DNA from: Giardia muris
Lineage: Eukaryota > Fornicata > Diplomonadida > Hexamitidae
DNA: 64,000 nt
Direction: 5' to 3'
Assembly (NCBI GenBank): GCA_006247105.1
Contig: CM016926.1
Span: forward strand, 62,001-126,000
Part shown: piece by piece, positions 1 to 7,828 of the stretch
How the letters are laid out: the number at the start of each line of letters is the position of its first letter
How positions within the stretch are numbered: position 1 is the stretch's first letter
Made by a program: the position numbers and the translations under genes
The notes under the pieces: model-generated
The model's database searches: none
What the model was told of the DNA's origin: nothing
What the model saw: only the letters and a program-made list of their open reading frames with translations

Positions 1-310
1 GACGGCAACGTTCTGCAAACAAGGGCACTTCGATCTCCTCATTCGGAGTGTAGATGAGTATTGAGTCATGGAATTCTGGTTTGCTCTCGTCCTTCGAATA
101 GAAGGAGACATGGACGGTCTGAGTCAATCCTGGAGGCAACTGTGATGTGACTTCTGCCTGGAGCTTAAAGACACCGGTCTGGGGGCCCTGCATCCGCACC
201 TTGATCGAGAGGGAGGTGGTATTGACGATCCGTAGCGGGAGTGTGACCGCGCGTCCGGGGGCGACGCCAAGGAACTCCAACTTTGGAGGACGGATTGAGA
301 CCCCGTGCAT
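1..310 (-). CDS. ASH (ASPM-SPD2-Hydin) domain protein, 3' end off the window
   Basis: The reverse strand opens with an ATG at 310 and stays open for 103 codons to the left edge, so only the N terminus is present. It begins with PPKLEFLGVAPG, then a strand reading VTLPLRIVNTT and later QLPPGLTQTVHVSF. This alternation is the immunoglobulin-like ASH/MSP fold of ciliary and centrosomal proteins such as Hydin, SPD-2 and several CFAP proteins. The start lies 2 bp after the stop of the upstream gene and is preceded by AAAA on the coding strand. The family member cannot be told from one domain. An axonemal or basal body role is inferred from the fold only. Confidence 0.6.
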   Translation of the reverse strand, partial: MHGVSIRPPKLEFLGVAPGRAVTLPLRIVNTTSLSIKVRMQGPQTGVFKLQAEVTSQLPPGLTQTVHVSFYSKDESKPEFHDSILIYTPNEEIEVPLFAERCR

Positions 311-312
311 TT

Positions 313-1428
313 TTACTTCCCTATATCAAGGTCGAAGTCTATCCTGGCGGCAAGCCTTCCTACGCGCTCCTCCTCACGTTCCTTGCTTTCCAGCTTCCGC
401 CGGAGTATGGCCGCCTCGAAGGCGCCCTCCATCCCGTCGCTGGGGCCGGGGGCACCAACTATGCGCCTAGTCGCGTTAGAGAAGCGTTGAATGATCTCCT
501 TCTGTTGTTCTATGACGTGTTTCAGTTCTGTGATGGTCTCTTCATAAGATGCCACAGAGCCTTTGTTAGAGGTAGGGGCTTCACGATGTGCTGATTTCCG
601 CGTAAAATCAAGAAGTTCGTGGAACTTAGACGTGATCAGGTTGTAGTTCTCAAAGGAGGTGGGGGCTTTGTCATAGATAGAGCTATCTTCAACTAGCCAA
701 TAGCAGAAGTCACGGGCTGCTGTATCCATCTCACGAAGGCACTGCTGTATGGTTTTGGTGGTACCAGGACCAGAACCACGGGTTTTCTCGTCGCGTGACT
801 TTCCTTGGTGGTCTGCATCCATAAGCATTGCTAAAAGAGCATCATCTCGTGCGATCATGACGCCAGTATTGCCATTTCCGGCGTTCTGATAAGAGCGAAT
901 TCGATCCTTCAAGGCTTCGTTTTCTCTTTCAAGCTTCCTCTTCATATGTTCCAGTTGATCGCATCTACGGACAAGATCCTTATTATCCCGCGTCGCAGAT
1001 GCAAGATCTTGATCTGCTCGAAGCTTATCTCTGTGGACTTCACCCTCTTTACGGACCTGTTGCGCCTTCGTATGTTCAAGTGCACGTAGCTCCTTCTCGT
1101 GCTCCTCCTTTAGCTTGCTGATCATAGACTTGTAAGTACGATTTGTATCGAGTAAACGGCTTGTTTCATCAGTTAATCTTCGAGCCTCTGCATGGTCCTT
1201 TTGAAGGGCGAGTAGGACCTTATGGACGCCATTGACGGTGTTGATGATGGCATCGACGTCCATTGTTGGACTCAATTGAAGTAGAGTGGCGTTGGTGGTT
1301 CCGATGAGGTTACCAGCCATCGTCACGAGTTGACGTGAACATGGGACAATGGCCACCGGGCCATCACAAAAGGAGGCCGATTGACTCCTCTCGAGCCCCA
1401 TCCCATCCAAGTATTGCACGAGTTCCAT
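313..1428 (-). CDS. Coiled-coil protein, possibly ADIP/SSX2IP-like
   Basis: 371 residues from the ATG at 1428; a GTG two codons upstream also lies in the open frame but was not used. Residues 60-190 are a long heptad-rich helix (KLEREN, EHEKELRALEHTKAQ), followed by a polar linker and a second helical region at about 290-355. The order of an N-terminal globular stretch, a coiled coil and a second coil resembles the afadin/alpha-actinin-binding (ADIP/SSX2IP) family of centriolar satellite proteins, but I see no diagnostic motif and the assignment is weak. It is minus strand with the three neighbouring genes, 2 bp from the next start and 16 bp from the previous stop, so separate promoters must be tiny or transcripts must overlap. 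Confidence 0.75.
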   Translation of the reverse strand: MELVQYLDGMGLERSQSASFCDGPVAIVPCSRQLVTMAGNLIGTTNATLLQLSPTMDVDAIINTVNGVHKVLLALQKDHAEARRLTDETSRLLDTNRTYKSMISKLKEEHEKELRALEHTKAQQVRKEGEVHRDKLRADQDLASATRDNKDLVRRCDQLEHMKRKLERENEALKDRIRSYQNAGNGNTGVMIARDDALLAMLMDADHQGKSRDEKTRGSGPGTTKTIQQCLREMDTAARDFCYWLVEDSSIYDKAPTSFENYNLITSKFHELLDFTRKSAHREAPTSNKGSVASYEETITELKHVIEQQKEIIQRFSNATRRIVGAPGPSDGMEGAFEAAILRRKLESKEREEERVGRLAARIDFDLDIGK

Positions 1429-1444
1429 ACTCACCCCTAAAGAT

Positions 1445-2845
1445 TTAATTGAAGAATGGAATCCCTTCCATTCTATCGTTCAATCCGGCATCGGACCTCG
1501 TACTCATCCCATCGAGCCCCTTTTCCGTATCATCCTTGAAGGGGGTAGTCGACGAGCTCTGTTTCAATCGACGGGAGGGGATAAAGGCTTCGAGGACTAA
1601 CAACGAAGCTAAGAAGAAACCAAGAAGAGTCGTGTTGTAACAGATGATGAGTACATCTGGGAAGATAACGAAGACAGTGTCCAGAACGAGAAGTAGGATG
1701 AACCAAGGAGTGATGAACGACATCAACAAGAGATATGGCCGCTCCATTGTGGCACGATTTGCCCAAAGCAATCCCAAGTAGGTCAGAAGAATACTACAGA
1801 CGACTAGATACCCAACGATCCCAATAATGTTCAAGACAGACGTAAAAGTATCGAGTCCAAGATAGCGTCGAATAAGTTGTGAGACGGTCAATAGGAAGGA
1901 GGAGACGGTGACAGCTACACATTGTACCACGATGAGAACTAACCTTCTTTTCGCCGTTCGATAGTGCACCTCCTCCAATAGACGATGAAGGTGTAGACTA
2001 TACGCAACAACGACGAGAGAGATGGAGATGTACTTCGTCATCGATATAATAACGTGCTGAGTGGATCCATCTTGCATGAAGAGTAGAGTGAAGCCATCGG
2101 GAGAGTAAATCAAGGCTTGGAAGAAGGCTAAGAGGAGGATTGGCTGCGTTATCCTTAACGAGCTGGTGTGCTTCACCCCCGTGGAAAGGTGTGCGACATA
2201 TCGAAAGAGGAAGACTAGGGAGACAATGATGGTCACCATGAGGTACGTCGCGATGATGATGAACTTGGTTCCATTGTGGACTTGAATAATAAGCTGGATC
2301 TCCAGTGGTATGCCATTAGTGTTCGGATCCAACGTCAGATTAAGGAATTCGACCCTATAACGGGGATAGCTCTGAGCGCACTGAAGAGACAAGGGGATGC
2401 TCGTAGCATTGACGAAAGAGACGTTTTTGACACCGCAAGAGGTCCAGGTGGAGCCGGAATTGGAAGCGGAGTCAGAATTGGAATCGGAAGCATCAGCAAT
2501 CACCCTAGTCCCATATGTCCCATAGCTCAAGGTCCCCGTGTAGGAATCAGTACCCAAATGTAAGGAAAGACTAGGTTGGCCAATGGGTAAGGGTAAGAAA
2601 GATTCCAAGTCAAGGGAGTAAGGTTTTCCGGACGCATCCGCCAACAGGGGGTTATTACAAAGATAAGGGTCAAAGGTAGGGACGTTTCTAGGACAGGAAC
2701 CAAGGGGGATGTTAACGACCTCGTACGAGGGGTAGAGCCATTCCAGAAGGGCCAGTAGAAGGCTACAGAGGAGCCAGACCCCGACGAAGACCCCACCACG
2801 GAGTAACCAGTCGCGCTTGGTCCAGGCGTGGACCTTGAAGGGCAT
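1445..2845 (-). CDS. GOST-type seven-transmembrane protein (Wntless/TMEM181-like)
   Basis: 466 residues from the ATG at 2845, which follows a TATAAAAAGG-like A/T tract; the longer open frame would overlap the neighbouring gene. One hydrophobic helix (about residues 15-35) is followed by a lumenal domain of about 165 residues with several N-glycosylation sequons (NVSF, NATS, NLTL, NGTK), paired cysteines and a Ser/Asn/Asp-rich stretch. About seven hydrophobic helices and a polar cytosolic tail follow. A single N-terminal helix, a beta-rich lumenal domain and 7TM is the architecture of the GOST families (Wntless, TMEM181, TMEM87, GPR107/108). In such families it would act in Golgi or endosomal trafficking. 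The subfamily call is inference from layout. Confidence 0.7.
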   Translation of the reverse strand: MPFKVHAWTKRDWLLRGGVFVGVWLLCSLLLALLEWLYPSYEVVNIPLGSCPRNVPTFDPYLCNNPLLADASGKPYSLDLESFLPLPIGQPSLSLHLGTDSYTGTLSYGTYGTRVIADASDSNSDSASNSGSTWTSCGVKNVSFVNATSIPLSLQCAQSYPRYRVEFLNLTLDPNTNGIPLEIQLIIQVHNGTKFIIIATYLMVTIIVSLVFLFRYVAHLSTGVKHTSSLRITQPILLLAFFQALIYSPDGFTLLFMQDGSTQHVIISMTKYISISLVVVAYSLHLHRLLEEVHYRTAKRRLVLIVVQCVAVTVSSFLLTVSQLIRRYLGLDTFTSVLNIIGIVGYLVVCSILLTYLGLLWANRATMERPYLLLMSFITPWFILLLVLDTVFVIFPDVLIICYNTTLLGFFLASLLVLEAFIPSRRLKQSSSTTPFKDDTEKGLDGMSTRSDAGLNDRMEGIPFFN

Positions 2846-2894
2846 GTCTATAAAAAGGAATGAGGGAAGGAGAAAAAAGGAAGAGAAATGAGAT

Positions 2895-4055
2895 TCATTT
2901 CGGATTTGAACAGTCAATATAAGCGTATCCAGTAATATCGGGTTGATCAATTGGGAGGACACAATAAAGGGTCTTGAAATATTGAGCATAGTCATGAATC
3001 ACGATGTTTTGAGAGACTCCAAGGCCATTGGAGCTGGTATCGAACATCCCGTGCAGTTCCATGAAGCGAGTGAACCAAGAATCCTTATTATTGACGATTT
3101 CGTAATGCAGGGTCTCATCTTCAGGCAAGTTATTCGTGTACCCAGTCTCAATTGCGGTCTTCACAGAGGTGATTCCTACGCGGCTTGCACTACGGTAACT
3201 ATCCTGAGCCAGCTCAACGATCTGTTCTGTACGGTCGGAATATGCCATTATTGCAGACCCCGAAGTTAGATAGTAGATGACGTCACTAAAGGTCTCTGCA
3301 GTATCTGCAATGTTGATAAGGCTCGGGATTTCCAACGATAAGTCAAAGAGACTAAAGCGATCACTAATTGATGTCAACGTTGTCCTTAACCACAACGGTT
3401 TAAGAGCCGCGGATATTGGCATGTATGCTGAGGCCAACCCAAGCATTTTGATATACTTCTCATATTGTGCAGGGTCACTTGGCTCTTGATCGATATGTAG
3501 CGTCCCAATACGTAGGTTCGGATATCGTTGTTGGAAGTTAGCTGCTGCTTCCGCCACCCCGGTAATCTTTTCATAGGACTCGAGGTTATTGACCGCATCG
3601 TTCAAATAGACCAGGAAGTGAGTCTTTAACCCCATCTCCGTCAAGATACTAACCGTGCTCCTTAGTGCACTCGTATATGGCATCTCCCCTTTAGAAAAGA
3701 AATCATCATATTCCCATTCCACAGACCCTACAAATAGATAGACCTCGGTAAACCCATGCTGCCGACAGAACTTCGCCAGGTATACAGCCTCGTCCTTCTC
3801 GTTCTGAAGTAGACTCACCCAAGCCGGCGTACTGCGTGCCGTTGAGTCCGTAGTATGTGACCAGACATACAAACTCTTTGGCGTGGCCACATATGCATCA
3901 AAGTCCTTCGGCGATGCTACCCCCGTAGTAGTCAAGTCGACATCCTTGAAGGCATGTGTGGTAGCACCAAGCAAGCTCGCACATAGAACCGCTATGATGA
4001 CCGCCCCCACCGTGTACCCCCCGGCCACCAACAGATCCTTCGAGCAACGAGGCAT
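2895..4055 (-). CDS. Secreted or type II membrane TIM-barrel-like protein
   Basis: 386 residues from the ATG at 4055 (context AACTAAATG). A hydrophobic segment at about residues 9-32 is a signal peptide or anchor. The remainder alternates strands and helices: LYVWSHTT, EVYLFVGS, KTHFLVYLND, RIGTLHIDQEPSD and IMAYSD. The acidic LHIDQEPSD strand end and the late aromatic MAYSD strand suggest a glycoside-hydrolase-like (beta/alpha)8 barrel, possibly with E188 or its neighbours as catalytic acids. I do not recognise the family; similar folds occur in bacterial extracellular proteins. The gene is divergent from the ankyrin gene at 4135 with 79 bp between starts. The stop TGA lies inside AATGAA, a variant of the polyadenylation signal. 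Confidence 0.7.
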   Translation of the reverse strand: MPRCSKDLLVAGGYTVGAVIIAVLCASLLGATTHAFKDVDLTTTGVASPKDFDAYVATPKSLYVWSHTTDSTARSTPAWVSLLQNEKDEAVYLAKFCRQHGFTEVYLFVGSVEWEYDDFFSKGEMPYTSALRSTVSILTEMGLKTHFLVYLNDAVNNLESYEKITGVAEAAANFQQRYPNLRIGTLHIDQEPSDPAQYEKYIKMLGLASAYMPISAALKPLWLRTTLTSISDRFSLFDLSLEIPSLINIADTAETFSDVIYYLTSGSAIMAYSDRTEQIVELAQDSYRSASRVGITSVKTAIETGYTNNLPEDETLHYEIVNNKDSWFTRFMELHGMFDTSSNGLGVSQNIVIHDYAQYFKTLYCVLPIDQPDITGYAYIDCSNPK

Positions 4056-4134
4056 TTAGTTTCCATCGACTGTAGTCACTTTGCTTCTCTTTCCATTCAC
4101 CCTCTTTCATGTTCTGACACGTGGAAAATTCAAA
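4056..4134. promoter_or_regulatory. Bidirectional promoter region between divergent genes
   Basis: 79 bp separate the start codons of the TIM-barrel-like gene (minus) and the ankyrin gene (plus). The plus start is preceded by GGAAAATTCAAA and the minus start by GGAAACTAA, both A-rich initiator-like tracts of the kind known to be sufficient for transcription in Giardia. No TATA box or other element stands out. Confidence 0.5.
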
Positions 4135-6384
4135 ATGCCAACAGAACGCGGGGGCACAGGCGTCCGTATCGCCCCTGTCATCCCGCGGGCCCCCAGTAAC
4201 AGCGTTGGTGGTGTTCGACCTGTCACCCCTCGGCACTTCGGTCTGCGTGGCCCGAGCCCCGCACTCGCCCGAAATGCTAGTCCCTTGGGTCTGAGCATGC
4301 GTCAGCCTAGTCCTCACACCGGACGGAGCGTTTCTCCAGGGGGGTCCTTGCTCGATGCCACGCGACAGCATGATACGCGCTCCGTCCGCTTACAGATGTC
4401 CTTGGGGACCTCCGTCTTTAATCAAAGCCAGCAACCTCAATCAACCGCGCTCATGCACGCGGCCGAGCATGGGTATTACGATATAGCGCGGATGCTCGTC
4501 GAAAAGGAGGGCGGATGCATAGACTCTTATGGCTGGACGGCTTTAATGCATGCGGCACGAAATGGTCATCTTGAAGTCGCCCGTCTCCTCGTCAAGAAGG
4601 AGGCTTGTTTCGTCTCAAAAAGTAACATGACGGCACTCCTCTATGCCGCAGTCAATGGCCATCCCGCTATTGTTCACCTCTTGTACGAGGCCGAAAATGA
4701 GCTTTCAAATACTCTTGGGTGGAATGAACTCATGTATGCGGCAGCAACAAATGACATCGATCTGGCCCGGGCGATTGCAAGTCGGCAGGCCGGAAAGAAG
4801 CTAAAATGCGGGTCGACCGCGTTAATGATTGCAGCAGTGGCTGGGAATACAGAAATCGCAAAGCTCGTCCTTGATAAGGAGGCGGGTCTGACTGACTCCT
4901 TCGGCTGGACAGCATTGATGTTTGCGGCTAAAGGTGGGCATCTCTCGGTCTGTGAGCTTTTAGCAGAACGGGAAAGTGGAATGCGTCTCGAGTCTGGGAA
5001 GACCGCTCTCATGTGTGCAGCTCAACAAGGTCATGCCCGAATTGTCCAACTTCTAGCTGGGCGCGAGGGTTGTATTAAGGATAGAGCCGATAAAACGGCC
5101 TTCATGTTGGCCATGGAAGCCGGTCATCCCGAAGCGGCTAAGCACCTTCTTGGCGTCGAGTTGGATAGCAGCCATGCCGCAGGTTGGACATCTCTCATGT
5201 ATGCAGCCGTTTCTGGAGAACATGAAGTTGTCGAGTTTACTCAAGCACGTGAAGCTGGTCGAAAGAACAGTTGTGGTCATACAGCCTTGATGTATGCAGC
5301 AATGTGCAATCATCTCGTCATCGTTTCCATTCTCGTCGCAAAGGAAGCACATATCACAGACCTTCAGGGCCGTACTGCCCTCATGCATGCTGCACAGCTT
5401 GGAGCGACCGAAGTCCTCCCACTTCTTGACGTGGAGGCAGGAATTCGGGATAAAAATGGTGTCTCCGCATTGATGCGGGCGGCTCAAGCCGGACACCTAG
5501 AAATTTGTCAGAGTCTTATGGATGAAGAGGCTTGTTTGACAGACTCCAATGGAAAGACCGCTCTGATGTATGCGGCTGAGGAACAACACGTTGACATAGT
5601 CTCCTTGCTTCTTATTTATGAATGTTGTCGGAAGGATAAAGCCGGCCGGACCGCTCTCATGTATGCCGCCAAGGCTGGCTGCGCTCCTGCTGTGAAACTT
5701 CTTCTAGAGAAGGAGAAGTGTATCCTTGACAAGTATGGCCAATCGGCCATGATGTTAGCGGCTCAGCAAGGGCAACTCGAGTGTGTCAGGCTTCTTCAGG
5801 CATATGAGTCGCAATTACGAGACCTTTCGGGGTACACCGCCCTTATGCATGCGGCCTCTCGTGGTCATTCGGACTGCGCCCTCGCGCTCTTTACCGCCGA
5901 GAGCGCCATCCGAAGCAAGTGCGGCAAGACGTACCTGAACGTGGCACTCGACGAGGGTCATGTCGACATCCTGAACATCCCACTTCTCGTAAAGCTGGAT
6001 GCTATGTCTACCTCTGAGCGCCGACAGGACCTCGCGGGAAGCGGCCCAAGCGTCGAGCTCCGCACCCCGGACATCACAGCGACGAGCGATACAATCGAGC
6101 GTACCCTGGCGGCAATCACTGCGGAATTGGCGGACTTGCGCGAACGCGACGAAGGCCGTAAGACGGAGGTCGCGATCCTCCGGAATATGCTTAGTGCAAA
6201 GGACGGAGAGCTGGCCGCCATTCGGGAGCGGCTCGCACACAAGGAAAGGGAAACGCGAGAACTCGGGCTCACACTCGAGCGGCTTCGGGCCGCCGTCGCG
6301 GGGCTTCAGGAGCAGCTCAGCGCCGCGTCCTTCTCCGCGAACACGTCCGTAATCAATATGGGAGCTCTCGGTGACTCAGAGTGA
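4135..6384 (+). CDS. Ankyrin repeat protein 21.1 with C-terminal coiled coil
   Basis: 749 residues from ATG 4135. The frame extends 18 codons upstream, but only to a TTG, and the ATG has the initiator-like context TTCAAA. After a Pro/Ser/Arg-rich head (residues 1-100), about 17 ankyrin repeats follow at a strikingly regular 31-residue spacing, each starting near TALMYAA or TALMHAA (about residues 104-625). A heptad-rich coiled coil (about 645-740) closes the protein and could mediate oligomerisation. Protein 21.1 genes form a large Giardia family, probably of scaffolds without catalytic activity. The stop codon TGA is embedded in the AGTGAA polyadenylation signal (6380-6385). The next gene starts 19 bp later in the same direction. 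Confidence 0.9.
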   Translation: MPTERGGTGVRIAPVIPRAPSNSVGGVRPVTPRHFGLRGPSPALARNASPLGLSMRQPSPHTGRSVSPGGSLLDATRQHDTRSVRLQMSLGTSVFNQSQQPQSTALMHAAEHGYYDIARMLVEKEGGCIDSYGWTALMHAARNGHLEVARLLVKKEACFVSKSNMTALLYAAVNGHPAIVHLLYEAENELSNTLGWNELMYAAATNDIDLARAIASRQAGKKLKCGSTALMIAAVAGNTEIAKLVLDKEAGLTDSFGWTALMFAAKGGHLSVCELLAERESGMRLESGKTALMCAAQQGHARIVQLLAGREGCIKDRADKTAFMLAMEAGHPEAAKHLLGVELDSSHAAGWTSLMYAAVSGEHEVVEFTQAREAGRKNSCGHTALMYAAMCNHLVIVSILVAKEAHITDLQGRTALMHAAQLGATEVLPLLDVEAGIRDKNGVSALMRAAQAGHLEICQSLMDEEACLTDSNGKTALMYAAEEQHVDIVSLLLIYECCRKDKAGRTALMYAAKAGCAPAVKLLLEKEKCILDKYGQSAMMLAAQQGQLECVRLLQAYESQLRDLSGYTALMHAASRGHSDCALALFTAESAIRSKCGKTYLNVALDEGHVDILNIPLLVKLDAMSTSERRQDLAGSGPSVELRTPDITATSDTIERTLAAITAELADLRERDEGRKTEVAILRNMLSAKDGELAAIRERLAHKERETRELGLTLERLRAAVAGLQEQLSAASFSANTSVINMGALGDSE

Positions 6385-6403
6385 AACGCCGCTAAAAAAG
6401 TCT

Positions 6404-7816
6404 ATGCCTGACCTAAAGAGCAACCAATTCTGCGAGGGGATGAAGGTCATCCAGAGCGCGTCCGGGACGGTCTATAGTGCCATCTCAAAGAAGACGAAGG
6501 GCCTTTATGGGGTCCGAACGGTCTCTCTCGAGGCCGTCCTGGCGCGCGACTGGAAGGCCTCCTTGGCAAGGTTCATGGCCGCGTCGAAGATCCGTGACGT
6601 TCACCTCCTGCCCTACGACGAGATTCTCTTCGAGCCCGAGCACAGGAGGATCCTCATCGCCACCCCACCCTATTTCGAGACTTTGTACTCGATGGTTGCG
6701 ACTGGAGACCGCCTCTCCGAGCCCGAGGTCTGGCACTACATCGAGGAGATCACTGCGGGCCTCAAGGTCCTATATTCTGAGGGGTTGGTCCATGGAAACC
6801 TCATGCCCGAAAGCGTCGTTTGCCATAATGGACAGGTCTACCTAGCAGACTACGGCGATGATCTCCCTTGCGAGAGCCGCCATCCCCGTTTCCGTTGCGA
6901 CGGCCGTGACATCAGACGCAGCACACTGTATAAGGCCCCCGAGCTGCTTCGTGGCTCTCCCAGGACTGTCGCCTCGGACGTCTGGGCGCTCGGGTGCCTG
7001 ATCGCCGAGATTTGCGGCTTCTTCCTCCTCTCGACGGTCAATCTCGCTTCGAACGCGAATGGGGTCACCCTTCCGGGCTATTCAAAGGAGCTGACCGCCT
7101 TTGTCCGTAACTGCCTTCGCAAGGATCCCTCGATGCGCCTCTTGTCCGGGGTTCCGGTCCGTGAATTCCTCCCGAAGCCGATGCTGGAGGAGGCGGTTGC
7201 AGCCCGCAAGGTCGAGCAGATCAAGAAGCATATCCACGAGCTCCAGCCCTATAACGCCTCATGTATCATGGTGTCGGCCATGAAGAGGGTGCCCGAGGCG
7301 CTCGGGATCCTTTGCGAAGAGATTGCGGAGAAGAAGCTCTACGTCACGATCGGGACGACGGTCGTTGCCACCAAGACAGATCTTATGAAGGCTGCTTCAG
7401 TTGGGAGCGTCCCTCACGTCAAGAAGTTCCTCTACCAGATGGGCTGCCAATACAAGCCTTGGGGCTATGGGACCGCGCTCATGTTCGCGGCCAAGAACGG
7501 CCACTTTGACTGCGTAAAGCTGCTGCTCTGCGAGGTCGGGATCTCCTTTACGGGCGGGACGACCGCCCTGATGATGGCCGCGCAGTATGGGCATGCTGAT
7601 TGCGTGAGGTTGCTTGTCGAGTTCCTCGCAGGGATCCAGAAGGCAAACGGCTGGACTGCGTTGATGTCCGCTATCAGGCACAGCCACTACTCATGCGCGA
7701 AGCTTCTCTACCATCAAGAGAGATATCTCGTTATGACTGACGGGCTTTCGGCGTCGGATCTCGCTCGTGCTTATGGCCAGAGGAATATGATGGAACTTCT
7801 CTCGTGTGCCGACTAG
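6404..7816 (+). CDS. NEK-type pseudokinase with ankyrin repeats
   Basis: 470 residues from ATG 6404, which follows CTAAAAAAGTCT; an in-frame GTG at 6371 was not used. Residues 8-270 are a protein kinase domain, with the glycine loop SASGTVYS, APEL and SDVWALGCLI recognisable. Essential residues are missing: the VAIK lysine is replaced around V37-R38, the HRD catalytic loop reads HGNLMPES (H130, G131, N132) and DFG reads DYG. Residues 325-465 hold four or so ankyrin repeats (TALMFAAKNGH, TALMMAAQYGH, TALMSAIRHSH). Giardia has a large expansion of NEK-ankyrin proteins, many catalytically dead. It is probably a scaffold or regulator at cytoskeletal sites, inferred from the family. It converges on the next gene across a 7-bp gap. 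Confidence 0.9.
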   Translation: MPDLKSNQFCEGMKVIQSASGTVYSAISKKTKGLYGVRTVSLEAVLARDWKASLARFMAASKIRDVHLLPYDEILFEPEHRRILIATPPYFETLYSMVATGDRLSEPEVWHYIEEITAGLKVLYSEGLVHGNLMPESVVCHNGQVYLADYGDDLPCESRHPRFRCDGRDIRRSTLYKAPELLRGSPRTVASDVWALGCLIAEICGFFLLSTVNLASNANGVTLPGYSKELTAFVRNCLRKDPSMRLLSGVPVREFLPKPMLEEAVAARKVEQIKKHIHELQPYNASCIMVSAMKRVPEALGILCEEIAEKKLYVTIGTTVVATKTDLMKAASVGSVPHVKKFLYQMGCQYKPWGYGTALMFAAKNGHFDCVKLLLCEVGISFTGGTTALMMAAQYGHADCVRLLVEFLAGIQKANGWTALMSAIRHSHYSCAKLLYHQERYLVMTDGLSASDLARAYGQRNMMELLSCAD

Positions 7817-7828
7817 TGAACGTTCACT
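7815..7828. terminator. Palindromic double polyadenylation signal between convergent genes
   Basis: AGTGAACGTTCACT is a perfect 14-bp inverted repeat. Its left half gives AGTGAA (7815-7820) on the plus strand, overlapping the TAG stop (7814-7816) of the NEK pseudokinase. Its right half gives AGTGAA on the minus strand, containing the TGA stop (7826-7824) of the opposing gene. One element can therefore end both genes, and the two transcripts must overlap tail to tail. Confidence 0.8.

Noticed and set aside
1445..2995. Longer reading of the GOST-type gene starting at 2995
   Set aside because: It would overlap the neighbouring minus-strand gene by about 100 bp and adds a head without family features; the ATG at 2845 has a good A/T-rich lead.
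4081..4134. Extension of the ankyrin gene upstream of ATG 4135
   Set aside because: It begins at TTG, not ATG. Similar GTG or TTG extensions (6371, 13900, 32078, 59861, 1434) were dropped because Giardia starts at ATG.
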